Positions 23,620 to 32,193 are shown, numbered from the stretch's first letter. The stretch is DNA of 64,000 nt from Levilinea sp. (GCA_029975215.1 JARKPO010000046.1:62001-126000); one strand, 5' to 3'. Numbers and translations: made by a program. Notes: generated by a model from the letters alone, not told the origin.

Positions 23620-24849
23620 CTATTTCTGCGCTGCGGAGGGGCTATCTGTCGCCCGCGGCAGCCCGATCTTAAAGGTCGTACCTTGATTCAGCTCCGATTC
23701 GACGGTGATGCTCCCGGCATGGGCGGTGATGATTTGTCTGCAAATGTACAGCCCCAGGCCGGAGCCGCGCACGTTGGGCGGCTGGTTGGGCACACGGAAA
23801 AACCGGTTGAACAGAAACGTTGTGTATTCGGGGTCAATGCCAGGGCCAAAGTCCTGCACGCGAATCCACATGGTTTCAGGCTCCTCATCCACACGGATTA
23901 AAATATCGGATCCTGGTGCATATTTTACAGCATTACTGATTAAGTTTTCAAATACTTGTGCAAGGCGGCGGGGGTTGGCCTGAATGGGCTGGCCCTGGCT
24001 GTGATCTTCGAGGCGAATTTTTAATTCGGGGTAATGCAGGTGGGCGCGCAAAATGATATCGTTGATGAGGGCATCCAGGCGCACCGGCTGGAATTTCAGA
24101 TCCAGCAGTCCGGCCTGCAGCCGGGCGGAATCGAGCAGGTTTTCAATCAGCTCCTGCAGGTGGTCGGTTTCGCGGTCAATGATCTCCAGAAATTCGCGCT
24201 GGGTTTCGGCGTCCCAGGAGGTGTCGGAGCGCAGCAGGGTGGTGGTGTAGCCTTTGATGAAGCCCAACGGGTTGCGAATCTCGTGGGTGATGGTGGAGAC
24301 GAAGTCTTCCTGGAGCAGGGCCTGCTGGTGGCGGTCTTGCAGCATACGATATTCCTGCTGCAATTTCTGGCGCTCTACCAGCAGCGCCACCTGATTGGCG
24401 ATGAATTCGGCCAGGGCTACATCTTCCTGGACGAAAGCCGGCCCGCCAAAGCGGATGAAGACCAGCGCCCCCAGATATTTTTCACCGACGTGCAAGGGAA
24501 AGGCTAATAGATAGGGCCTTTGCAGACGGTCATCGGGGCCGTCGGGCGGGGGCTCCTGCAGAATGTATTGGTGCTCTTCCAACACGCGGTTGGCGATGGC
24601 CTCGCCCCACGAAAGTTCGGCGGCGGCATTGCGCCCGCGGCCCACGGCGCGGGCAAAGAGCACGTCCAGACCTGGATCCGGTTCATTGGAAAGGTAGACA
24701 GCGATGTTATCGAAGATAAAGCAGCTGCGAACCTGGTGAGCAATGCGGTCGAAGGCGGTTTTCCAGTCGGGGGCCTGAATGACAACTCGGCTGATCGCAA
24801 ATAGCTTTTCCGGGTCGCTGCAGGTGGACACTTTTGACATTTTTTCCAT
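23620..24849 (-). CDS. GAF-domain sensor histidine kinase
   Basis: Protein of 409 residues, soluble. A GAF sensor (about 10-165), a coiled coil, then HisKA with STITHEIRNPLGFIKGY (phospho-His near 200) and a HATPase domain with NLISNAVKYAP, FGPGI and GSGLGLYICRQII. The ATG chosen gives MEKMSK and has GGGAGGAG eight bases upstream. It pairs with the OmpR-type regulator. The signal is unknown, probably a cytoplasmic ligand or redox cue read by GAF. Confidence 0.9.
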   Translation of the reverse strand: MEKMSKVSTCSDPEKLFAISRVVIQAPDWKTAFDRIAHQVRSCFIFDNIAVYLSNEPDPGLDVLFARAVGRGRNAAAELSWGEAIANRVLEEHQYILQEPPPDGPDDRLQRPYLLAFPLHVGEKYLGALVFIRFGGPAFVQEDVALAEFIANQVALLVERQKLQQEYRMLQDRHQQALLQEDFVSTITHEIRNPLGFIKGYTTTLLRSDTSWDAETQREFLEIIDRETDHLQELIENLLDSARLQAGLLDLKFQPVRLDALINDIILRAHLHYPELKIRLEDHSQGQPIQANPRRLAQVFENLISNAVKYAPGSDILIRVDEEPETMWIRVQDFGPGIDPEYTTFLFNRFFRVPNQPPNVRGSGLGLYICRQIITAHAGSITVESELNQGTTFKIGLPRATDSPSAAQK

Positions 24850-24888
24850 CCGCCTTGCTCCTCCCTTAAATTTCAACTCCGCCGGAGC

Positions 24889-25917
24889 TTAATCTTGCTC
24901 AATTTCCGGTGAGGGCAGTAAGAATTCAAAGCGGCTGCCTTCGCCGACCTTGGAATTCACGTGTATGACCGAACCGTGCGCTTCGAGGATGCGGCGCACC
25001 AGAGCCAGCCCTAACCCCGTTCCTGCGTAGCGGCGGGTTGAGGAGCCGTCCAATTGGTGGAACGGCTCAAAAATTTCTTCCACGCGGTCCGAAGGGATGC
25101 CGATGCCGGTATCGGCCACGCACACACGCACAAATTTGCTCTCTTGCTCCAACTCCAGGGTAACTTTCCCCCCAGGAGGGGTGAATTTGACGGCGTTGTC
25201 CAGCAGCTGCAAGATGACCCAGGAGATCTTCTCTTCATCGCCGCGCGCATCGGTCAGCATGGCGGGTGGGTTCATGACCAATTCCACCTGATGGGCTTTG
25301 GCTTTCGCCTGCATGCGGCTGATCTGGTTCAAGCACAGGTGCAGGATGGAAAAATCATGCACGCGCAGCTGGATATCGCCGCGTTCCAAAGTGGAAAATT
25401 GGATCATATCCTCAATCAGGCGTTCCAGGCGGTCTCCGGAGCGCTGCATGACTTCCAGGGCCTGGGCTTGGGCGGCGTTGATGGGGCCTAAATCTCCGTT
25501 GATGAGCAGCTCCAGGTAGCCTTTCAGGTGGGTGAGGGGGGTGCGCAGTTCGTGGGAGATGTTATCTACAAATTCCGATTTGAGCTGGTTCAGCTCGGAC
25601 AATTTGCGCAGGGCCTGTTCCAGCTCTGCGGTGCGCTCGCGGACGCGCTGTTCCAGGCGCTGGTTGGCGTCGGTCAGAGCGTTTTTGAGGGCCAGAATCT
25701 GCTCGGTGATCGCTTCGTCCAGCAAGGCCCGATCTACCAACCCCATTTCGTCCAAAATTTGACCCAGGAGCGGGGCGGCTTGATTGGTTTTTCGCAGTTC
25801 GGCCTGATAGGCCAGGGCGCGCTCCAGGTCCTCGCTGCTGAGCAGTTTCTTTTCAACGAGGTAATCTCCCAGGCGGGTGGTTAGGATTTCGGGGGTGAGT
25901 TTGGGCGGTTTTGACAT
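24889..25917 (-). CDS. histidine kinase with N-terminal MshEN/GspE-N-like domain
   Basis: Protein of 342 residues. Residues about 13-77 have two copies of the pattern RLGDYLVEKKLLSSEDLERALAYQ and LLGQILDEMGLVDRALLDEAITEQ, the layout of MshEN domains found at the front of type II/IV pilus ATPases, some of which bind c-di-GMP. A coiled coil (about 78-112) leads to HisKA (DNISHELRTPLTHLKGY) and HATPase_c (LLDNAVKFTPPGG, ADTGIGIP, GTGLGLALVRRI). The second ATG is used because it is eight bases from GGAG; the first is too close. It sits in the same strand run as a CpaF ATPase. Confidence 0.88.
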   Translation of the reverse strand: MSKPPKLTPEILTTRLGDYLVEKKLLSSEDLERALAYQAELRKTNQAAPLLGQILDEMGLVDRALLDEAITEQILALKNALTDANQRLEQRVRERTAELEQALRKLSELNQLKSEFVDNISHELRTPLTHLKGYLELLINGDLGPINAAQAQALEVMQRSGDRLERLIEDMIQFSTLERGDIQLRVHDFSILHLCLNQISRMQAKAKAHQVELVMNPPAMLTDARGDEEKISWVILQLLDNAVKFTPPGGKVTLELEQESKFVRVCVADTGIGIPSDRVEEIFEPFHQLDGSSTRRYAGTGLGLALVRRILEAHGSVIHVNSKVGEGSRFEFLLPSPEIEQD

Positions 25918-25944
25918 TCCCATCTCTCCTTGCAGGTTGGACGC

Positions 25945-27528
25945 TTAGGCGTGCCAGACCCATTCGCCAGCCACCATGGTGGCCTGCGGTAAAACGGCAT
26001 AGAGGGCAGAAGGATCCATTTGGAAGGGATCATTCTTGAGTACGATCAGATCCGCGGCGTATCCACTGGCCAGTTTGCCCAGGAAATGTTCGCGCCCCGC
26101 GGCAAAGGCTGGGCCGAGGGTATAAGCGTTGAGGGCTTCCTGCAGGCTGAGGCGCTGCTGTGGGTACCAACCCTGGGCGTCCGGCTGGCCGTTGGGCCGC
26201 TGGCGGGTGACGGCGGCGTGGATGCCGACAAAGGGGTTGGGCACTTCCACCGGCGCATCGGAGCCGAAAGCCAGGGCTGCACCCGATTCCAGCAAGGTTT
26301 TAAACACGTAGGCGTTGGCGGCGCGCGGCCCCCAGTATTGATCAGCGGCAAACATGTCGGAGGTGGCGTGGATGGGCTGCATGGAGGCGATGATGTTCAT
26401 CTCCGCCAGGCGTTTTTGATCCATGGGGTGCAGATTCTGCACGTGTTCAATGCGGTGGCGCAGGGCGGGCAGGTGGTTCGCGGCTTCGTAGGTGCGCAGC
26501 TGCTGGTAGGCTTCCAACACTTCGTGGTTGGCGCGGTCGCCGATGGCATGGACGGCCAGGCCCAGGCCCGCCTGGGCGGCCTGCTGGCCGTATTCAAAGA
26601 ACTGCTCGGCGTCCAGAAAGAGCATGCCGGTGTTGTCGGGTTCATTTTCGTAGGGCTGAAGCATGGCGGCGGTGTGGGGGCCCAGGGCTCCATCGGCAAA
26701 CAGCTTGACTGAGCCGATCCACAGGAAGTCGTTGCCAAACCCGCCGCGCAGACCCACCGCGGCGGCCTCCTGCAGATTTTCCAGAGGGATGCTCTTGACC
26801 ACGCGCATTTTCAGACGTTTTTCGGCATTGAGGATTTGCAGCGCGCTGAAGGAGCGGGCGCGGTCGAAATCGTGCACGCCGGTGAGGCCCATGCCCCACA
26901 GGTTCTGCTGGGCGCGCTCGATGGCCTCGCTGAGGATCTGGACGCTGGGCATGGGGATGATCTTTTCCACCAGTTCCATGGCCGATTCAAAGAGAAAGCC
27001 GGTGGGCTGGCCGTGCGCGTCGCGTTCGATGCGCCCGCCTTGCGGGTCGGGGGTGTTAGCGGTGATGCCCGCGGCCTGCAGGGCTAACGCATTGGCCCAA
27101 CTGGCGTGGACAGATTTGGAGGTGAGGTGCACGGGGTGGTGGGGGGCGGCGCGGTCCAGATCGCGTCCGTCGCCAAAGCCCTCGGCCCATTCGTTTTGGT
27201 TCCAGCCGTGTCCCAAAACCCATTCGCCTGCCGGGGTTTGGCTGGCGCGTTCGGCCACGCGGCGCAGGCATTCGGCCCGGGTGGAGGTTTCGCAATCCAC
27301 ACGCGTCAGCCCCAGGGAGTAATATTCCAGATGCAGGTGAGCATCGGTCAGCCCCGGCCAAATCACGGCCCCGCCCATGTCTTCTTTCTGATCCCCAGCC
27401 TGGGCCAGGTGGAGGATTTCGTCGTCGCTGCCCGCGGCTGCCACCACACCGCGGTCAACGGCTAGAGCAGAAACTACCGGACGGCGGGGATCCTGTGTGT
27501 AAATTCGGGCGTTGTAGAGCAGGCGCAT
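25945..27528 (-). CDS. amidohydrolase family 3 (YtcJ-like) metal-dependent hydrolase
   Basis: Protein of 527 residues. The beta-sandwich start (LLYNARIYT) surrounds a TIM barrel with the metal motif PGLTDAHLHLEYY, a later HAIGDRANHEVL, HRIEHVQ and ALAFGSDAPVEVPNPF. These proteins hydrolyse amides or cyclic ureas in many pathways; the substrate here cannot be told. AAGGAG is seven bases upstream. Its position between parB and a kinase gene suggests shared transcription only, not shared function. Confidence 0.9.
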   Translation of the reverse strand: MRLLYNARIYTQDPRRPVVSALAVDRGVVAAAGSDDEILHLAQAGDQKEDMGGAVIWPGLTDAHLHLEYYSLGLTRVDCETSTRAECLRRVAERASQTPAGEWVLGHGWNQNEWAEGFGDGRDLDRAAPHHPVHLTSKSVHASWANALALQAAGITANTPDPQGGRIERDAHGQPTGFLFESAMELVEKIIPMPSVQILSEAIERAQQNLWGMGLTGVHDFDRARSFSALQILNAEKRLKMRVVKSIPLENLQEAAAVGLRGGFGNDFLWIGSVKLFADGALGPHTAAMLQPYENEPDNTGMLFLDAEQFFEYGQQAAQAGLGLAVHAIGDRANHEVLEAYQQLRTYEAANHLPALRHRIEHVQNLHPMDQKRLAEMNIIASMQPIHATSDMFAADQYWGPRAANAYVFKTLLESGAALAFGSDAPVEVPNPFVGIHAAVTRQRPNGQPDAQGWYPQQRLSLQEALNAYTLGPAFAAGREHFLGKLASGYAADLIVLKNDPFQMDPSALYAVLPQATMVAGEWVWHA

Positions 27529-27532
27529 GGGT

Positions 27533-28378
27533 TTACTCCTTGGTGAGGCGGCTGATGAGGGACTCTAACTCCTCATTGGAAAAGTAATGGATGACTACCC
27601 GTCCGCCTTTTTTGCCGTGCTGTAAAACCACGCGCGTTCCCAAAGCGGAGCGCAGGCGTTCTTCTACCGCGGTGACCTCCGGCGAGACCGGCGGCGCGGC
27701 TTTGGGAGCGGGCTTTTCGCCTTGCAGGCGCGCCACCAACTGTTCGGTTTGCCGCACGGACAGGCCGTGCGCCAGGATGCTTTCCAGCGCGGCGGCCTGG
27801 GCCTGGGGGCTGCTGAGCGACAGCAGGGCGCGGGCGTGTCCTTCGGTGATTCGTTGGTCAATCAGTGCCTGGCGGGCGTGATCCGACAGGTCCAGCAGAC
27901 GCAGGGTGTTGGTGACGGTGGTGCGGTGTTTACCGACCTTAAGGCCAATTTCCTCGTGGGTCAGGCCAAAATCGGCGCTCAACTGGCGGTACGCTTCGGC
28001 GGTTTCCAGGGGGGAGAGGTCGGCGCGCTGCACATTTTCAATCAGCGCCAGTTCCAACATCTCCTGGGGGGTGGCCTGGCGCACGATGACGGGCACGGTA
28101 TCTAGCCCGGCGCGCGCAGCGGCCCGCCAGCGCCGTTCACCAGCGATGAGGGTGTAGCCGTTCTCGTTTTGGGCCACCAGGAGGGGCTGAAGGATGCCGT
28201 GTTCGCGGATGGAATCGGCCAATTCCTGAAGCTCATCCTCGGCCATGCTCAGACGGGGCTGGTGAGGGTTGGGCTGGATGCGGTCCAGGGGCACATAGAG
28301 GGCGCTGCCTGCGCTGCGCGCAGGTTCGCTGGGGATGAGCGCATCTAAACCTTTGCCAAGTCCGCCTTTATGAGCCAT
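27533..28378 (-). CDS. parB: chromosome-partitioning protein ParB
   Basis: Protein of 281 residues. GLGKGLDALIP at the N-terminus, PNPHQPR, then the CTP-binding ParB/Srx patch with GILQPLLV and GERRWRAAARAG (about 88-97), NVQRADLSPLETAEAY, the HTH region with LTHEEIGLKVGKHRTTVTNTLRLLDL, and a C-terminal dimer domain. It binds parS and spreads as a CTP-gated clamp to segregate the chromosome. The stop of parA is three bases from its ATG. I saw no parS palindrome in the window. Confidence 0.95.
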   Translation of the reverse strand: MAHKGGLGKGLDALIPSEPARSAGSALYVPLDRIQPNPHQPRLSMAEDELQELADSIREHGILQPLLVAQNENGYTLIAGERRWRAAARAGLDTVPVIVRQATPQEMLELALIENVQRADLSPLETAEAYRQLSADFGLTHEEIGLKVGKHRTTVTNTLRLLDLSDHARQALIDQRITEGHARALLSLSSPQAQAAALESILAHGLSVRQTEQLVARLQGEKPAPKAAPPVSPEVTAVEERLRSALGTRVVLQHGKKGGRVVIHYFSNEELESLISRLTKE

Positions 28379-28381
28379 GGG

Positions 28382-29191
28382 TTAATCTCCCTGTTCGGGT
28401 AAATCGGGGATGTGAATGCCGTCCTGTTCCAGGATTTCGCGCGCCAGAGCTGCATACGCGCGAGCCGCGGAGGATTCAGGGGCGTAGGTGGAAATGGGCT
28501 GGCCAAAGGAAGGTGCCTCGGCCAGGCGAATGCTGCGCGGGATGATGGCCTGGAAGACTTTGTTGGGGAAATGGCGGCGCACTTCGTTGACCACATCCAC
28601 GGCCAGACGCGTGCGGCCGTCGAACATGGTTAACACCACGCCGCGCACAGTGAGATCAGGGTGCAGTGAGACGCGCACGCGGTTGATGGTGGCGGTGATT
28701 TGTCCCAGACCTTCCAGGGCCAGGAATTCGCACTGCACGGGGATGATGACCCCATCGCGTGCAGCGGCCAGCCCGTTGACCGTGAGCACGCCCAATGAGG
28801 GGGGACAGTCAATCAGCACATAATCGTAGCGGTCGCTGACCGGTTCTAAAGCGTTGCGCAGACGCAGGCCCTGATCGGGCAGGTTGGGCAGCTCAATTTC
28901 AGCTCCGGCCAGGGCGGATGAGGAGGGCAGCAGCGAAATTTTGAAGCGCGGGTTGTGCAGCACATTTTGCCCAATGGGAGCCGCACCGATGAGCACCTCG
29001 TAGGTTCCGCGCATGCCTTTTTTGTCGATGGGCTTTTCTACACCCAGGGATAAGGTGGCGTTGGCTTGCGGGTCAAGATCAATTAGCAGCACGCGCTGGC
29101 CGTAATAACCCAGGTAGGCCCCCAGGTTGATGGCGGAGGTGGTTTTGCCGACCCCACCTTTTTGATTGACGAGAGTGTAGATACGCGTCAT
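28382..29191 (-). CDS. parA: chromosome-partitioning ATPase ParA
   Basis: Protein of 269 residues. The deviant Walker A motif NQKGGVGKTTSAINLG is at residues 9-24, DLDPQANAT follows at about 40, and YVLIDCPPSLGVLT at about 124. Its length and lack of an N-terminal HTH mark it as the chromosomal Soj type. It is an ATP-switched DNA-binding protein that drives origin movement with ParB, encoded directly downstream. The ATG follows the PfkB stop by three bases. Confidence 0.95.
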   Translation of the reverse strand: MTRIYTLVNQKGGVGKTTSAINLGAYLGYYGQRVLLIDLDPQANATLSLGVEKPIDKKGMRGTYEVLIGAAPIGQNVLHNPRFKISLLPSSSALAGAEIELPNLPDQGLRLRNALEPVSDRYDYVLIDCPPSLGVLTVNGLAAARDGVIIPVQCEFLALEGLGQITATINRVRVSLHPDLTVRGVVLTMFDGRTRLAVDVVNEVRRHFPNKVFQAIIPRSIRLAEAPSFGQPISTYAPESSAARAYAALAREILEQDGIHIPDLPEQGD

Positions 29192-29194
29192 GGC

Positions 29195-30052
29195 TTAGAC
29201 CTTGGGTAAGATTTCCACCAGCCCCGCCTGAACTTCCTGATAGGTGGGGATGCCGGCCAGACCGCGGCGGGTGACGGACTGCGATGCCAGCAGGGTGGCG
29301 AAGCGGGCAGCCTCCCACGGGTTGCGGGTGGTGCTGAAGCGGTAGAAGAAGGCAGCGGCGAAGATATCCCCGGCGCCGGTGGCATCGATTTCTTGTTTTT
29401 CAGGGGCGCGGAAGCGGCGCAGATCGCCGTTCCAATACACGCGGCATCCAGCATCTCCTTCGGTAACCACCAGAACGCGGATGGAAGCCAGCATTTCTTC
29501 GATCAGCAGCTCGTTGTGCTGGATGTCTTCAATGCTGAGCACGGCAGCGGCCGCGGGGCGCAGGACAAAATCCGCTTCGGGCCATTCGGTAAAATGCACC
29601 CGGCCTCTGGCATCCCAGGAGCGGAACCAGCCCTGGGGAGTGAGGCACACGGTGGATTGGGGGAAGGCCCGCGCCAGGTTGGGGTCCACTTCGTGCGCAA
29701 CGGGGCCCAGGTGAACGATGGGGGCGCTGCGCCAGGTTTCAGGAACCAGGCTGAGATCCAGGCTGGGGGCCACCTGATGGACAATTTGGATGCGCCCTTC
29801 AGGGGTGTTGATGTTTTCGAAGGTGGAGGTGCGGTCCCCGCGGATACCGAAGATGGGAATGCCTTGCAGCTCGGGTAGAGCCAGTTCGGCGGAGATGGCA
29901 GTGACGATGCCCACGCGCAGCCCCAGGGCGCGCGCGGTGAGAGAAGCGTAGGAGGCGGTGCCTCCCAGCATGGGGCCAGAGGGGGTCAGGTCTTGAGTCA
30001 GGTGACCAATAATCAGGTAGTCAATCGGTTCGATGGGCAGCAGTTCGGTCAT
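29195..30052 (-). CDS. PfkB-family carbohydrate/nucleoside kinase
   Basis: Protein of 285 residues. The C-terminal PfkB signature DATGAGDIFAAAFFYR (about 222) includes the catalytic Asp, and the first signature is replaced by PMLGGTASYASLTARALG (about 28), the two-glycine region typical of the family. It phosphorylates a sugar or nucleoside with ATP; substrate unknown. The ATG of MTELL is preferred, with AAAGAG upstream; a GTG six codons earlier overlaps the stop of the upstream gene (TAGTG). It is co-directional with parAB. Confidence 0.85.
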   Translation of the reverse strand: MTELLPIEPIDYLIIGHLTQDLTPSGPMLGGTASYASLTARALGLRVGIVTAISAELALPELQGIPIFGIRGDRTSTFENINTPEGRIQIVHQVAPSLDLSLVPETWRSAPIVHLGPVAHEVDPNLARAFPQSTVCLTPQGWFRSWDARGRVHFTEWPEADFVLRPAAAAVLSIEDIQHNELLIEEMLASIRVLVVTEGDAGCRVYWNGDLRRFRAPEKQEIDATGAGDIFAAAFFYRFSTTRNPWEAARFATLLASQSVTRRGLAGIPTYQEVQAGLVEILPKV

Positions 30053-30069
30053 AAAATCTCTTTTCAGCA

Positions 30070-30609
30070 CTATGAATAAGGGTTCTCCGGGTCGCCGGAC
30101 GCCGCAGCTTCGCTGGCGTCGGAGGGCAGGCCGCGCAGGGCTTCATCCAGGGTCAAATTTTCGCGGCGCATGCCAGGGGCAGCGGTGCCGCAGTAAGGGC
30201 ATAAGTTCCAGGGGAGTTCCATGAGCCGACCGCACTGGTGGCAAGGCTTCTTCAAGCGGGTGTGGCAGTTGGGGCACACCACCCAATCTGCGGCGATGCG
30301 CCGTCCACAGCCGGGGCAGAGGGGGTTATCTTCAATGGATTGCAGTAAGGCTTCTTCTTCCAACGCGCTTTGATATTCATCTTCCAGGCGTTGAGGCGGC
30401 CGCAGGATGAGATACACCAATACCCCCGGCAGGAAGAGCACCGCCACCACCAGGGTGGCCAGGATGCGCAGCAGGGGATCGCGGGAACGTCCGCGCACAT
30501 CGCGGTAGGTCCAGAAGATCAGGCTGAGCCACAACGCGGCCAGGAAGGCGGCCCCAAAAGCGGTGGCAATGAGCACGGTGCTGCTGAGAGTGGTTGGATC
30601 GAAGGCCAT
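30070..30609 (-). CDS. membrane protein with double zinc ribbon
   Basis: Protein of 179 residues. Two membrane helices (about 13-33 and 46-66), a charged coiled segment, then two zinc ribbons: CPGC...CPNC (about 98-117) and CHQC...CPYC (about 124-140), and a disordered acidic tail. The zinc ribbons lie on the cytoplasmic side if the loop rule (RDVRGRSR between helices) holds. No function known. It is the first gene of the strand run that goes on to pfkB-like, parA and parB. Confidence 0.8.
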   Translation of the reverse strand: MAFDPTTLSSTVLIATAFGAAFLAALWLSLIFWTYRDVRGRSRDPLLRILATLVVAVLFLPGVLVYLILRPPQRLEDEYQSALEEEALLQSIEDNPLCPGCGRRIAADWVVCPNCHTRLKKPCHQCGRLMELPWNLCPYCGTAAPGMRRENLTLDEALRGLPSDASEAAASGDPENPYS

Positions 30610-30639
30610 ACGGAATCTCCAATGTGGAAATTATAGCAT

Positions 30640-31036
30640 GGATGCTGGGGGGGAATGTTGGTAAAGCCCCGCAGCTTTGGAGATTGGTGGCGGGGACGTG
30701 CTTGATGAGAATGGGAAGGTTGGCTATAGTAGTAGGGAGTTTTGTTCATTATTTAGCGAGATCGTTGGTTTTCCGGTAGCGGTAGGGCGCCGTTCGGGTT
30801 CATTGAACGCACCGGACGGCTGCGCTACCCCGAAAGGTGCAGATCGCTTCGGGGAAAAACGCTCTTGTGATGACATACAATGTACATGTCACTGCCTGCC
30901 CTCGCCTTTTGAGGGCCTGCCCTCGCTTTTTGAGGGCCTGCCCTCGCTTTTTGAGGGCGAGACCGGTGGTTTTCCGGTCGAAGCAGTCTCTACTCTGAAA
31001 GGTGCAGATCGCTTCGGGCAAAAAGCGCCCTCGCGA
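30640..31036. repeat. intergenic region with repeats, no gene
   Basis: The 495 bases between the zinc-ribbon gene and radC hold: a 22-base exact direct repeat, GAAAGGTGCAGATCGCTTCGGG, at 30832-30853 and 30997-31018; and between the copies a 21-base tandem repeat with three units (30894-30958), each a GCCCTCG-CTTTTT-GAGGGC hairpin. The open frames here translate the repeat into LPSLFEG heptads and are not taken as genes. Confidence 0.75.
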
Positions 31037-31045
31037 TGATATGAT
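31037..31045 (+). promoter_or_regulatory. extended -10 promoter of radC
   Basis: TGA-TATGAT at 31037-31045, no clear -35. Just after it lies an imperfect hairpin GTGGGTGTGTCT / CAGACACGCCCCAC (31050-31075) in the radC leader. Confidence 0.5.
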
Positions 31046-31104
31046 GGGCGTGGGTGTGTCTCAGACACGCCCCACTTCATTTGTAAGGACAGCAGGAGGG
31101 ACTT

Positions 31105-31809
31105 TTGGGCAAAGAGATTTCGGCAAGCTACCGCATCACCGACCTGGCGTCTACTGACCGTCCGCGCGAACGCCTGGCAGAAGTGGGTGCGCAGGCCCTG
31201 AGCAACGCGGAACTGTTGGCTATCTTGCTGCGCACCGGCCTGCCAGGGGAAAACGCCGTGCAGATGGGGCAGCGACTGCTGCTGCACTTCGGCGGTATCA
31301 GCGGCCTGCAGCGTGCCAGCTTTCAGCAGGTGAGTACCCAGCGCGGGGTCGGCCCGGCCAAGGCAGCCCAAATTCAGGCGGCGATTGAATTGGGCCGCCG
31401 CCTGAAATCCGCTGAACGTGCCGACCGCCCGGTGATCCACAGCCCGCGCGATGCCGCTGATTTGGTGATGTATGAGATGGGCGCGCTTAGCCAGGAAGAG
31501 TTGTGGGTGATGCAGCTGGACACTCGCAATCAGCTGCTGTACATCGAACATCTGTACAAAGGTTCGCTGAACGCCTCGATGGTGCGGGTGGGTGAGCTTT
31601 TTCGCAAGGCCCTGCAAATAAACGCCGCTTCCATATTGTTAATTCATAATCATCCCTCCGGCGACCCATCTCCCAGCCCAGAGGATGTGAACCTGACGCG
31701 CGCGGCGGTGCAGGCGGGCAAATTGTTGGATGTGGAGGTGCTGGATCATCTGGTGGTGGGACAGGGCCGTTTTGTTTCAATGAAAGAGAGAAATCTGGGC
31801 TTTGGTTAG
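31105..31809 (+). CDS. radC: RadC family JAB-domain protein
   Basis: Protein of 234 residues, the full RadC length. An N-terminal helix-hairpin-helix region (LSNAELLAILLRTG, then RGVGPAKAAQIQAAIELGRR) precedes the MPN/JAMM domain with the metal motif HNHPSGDPSPSPED near residue 178. Its biochemical role is unsettled despite the name. The start is TTG at 31105: AGGAGGG lies five bases upstream and no better codon fits. Confidence 0.93.
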   Translation: MGKEISASYRITDLASTDRPRERLAEVGAQALSNAELLAILLRTGLPGENAVQMGQRLLLHFGGISGLQRASFQQVSTQRGVGPAKAAQIQAAIELGRRLKSAERADRPVIHSPRDAADLVMYEMGALSQEELWVMQLDTRNQLLYIEHLYKGSLNASMVRVGELFRKALQINAASILLIHNHPSGDPSPSPEDVNLTRAAVQAGKLLDVEVLDHLVVGQGRFVSMKERNLGFG

Positions 31810-31880
31810 ATGCCTGGGGTTGCCCAAAAAATCTTAATTTTGCAATTTTGCAAGCCTCACAAGAACGCAATATTGCTAGA

Positions 31881-31908
31881 TTGACAGGTTTTCGACTTGT
31901 GCTACAAT
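31881..31908 (+). promoter_or_regulatory. promoter of the envelope-sugar operon
   Basis: TTGACA at 31881-31886, 16-base spacer, TGC-TACAAT with -10 at 31903-31908. The start would be near 31915, giving a leader of about 280 bases. Confidence 0.8.
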
Positions 31909-31914
31909 AAATCG

Positions 31915-32193
31915 CAAGAAAGCGCAGTTCGCGGTACGAATATACTGGATCCTTGTTCCGGTTGGCCGACCAGGCGGAAAGGGGCTGCACCAAGGGGGAC
32001 AAGTATGCATTCTCAAGTGGGCTGAGCTTCAGCGTGATTTTCCAGTTCACTGGGATGCAAAAAAATATCGATTTGTTCTTCAAAAAAGTGTATGATAGAG
32101 AATAAGCGTATTCTCGCCTGTAACCGGCATCCCCGCTTCGGGATGCTTTCCACGAACTAAGGTTCAGCCGCACGAGCGGCCGGAATAACGCCT
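31915..32193 (+). promoter_or_regulatory. highly structured 5' leader, class unknown
   Basis: Several stems can be drawn: TTCG-CGGTA-CGAA (31928-31940); an 8-bp closing stem CTTGTTCC (31952-31959) with GGGACAAG (31996-32003), enclosing GGTT-GGCC-GACC (31960-31971); CCAGT/ACTGG near 32042; a perfect GAGAATA-AGCG-TATTCTC (32098-32115); and GCATCCC-CGCTTC-GGGATGC (32127-32146) followed by TTT. It does not fit c-di-GMP, c-di-AMP or SAM aptamers that I know. A cis-acting RNA is likely by inference. Confidence 0.5.

Noticed and set aside
30894..30958. CRISPR array
   Set aside because: The three 21-base units follow each other without spacers, and no cas gene is near.
30677..31039. Frame with repeated LPSLFEG heptads
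   Set aside because: It results from the 21-base (7-codon) DNA repeat; no RBS or family, and the opposite strand gives a similar repeat frame.
31915..32193. c-di-GMP (GEMM) or c-di-AMP riboswitch
   Set aside because: Conserved strings of these classes are absent although the region is structured.
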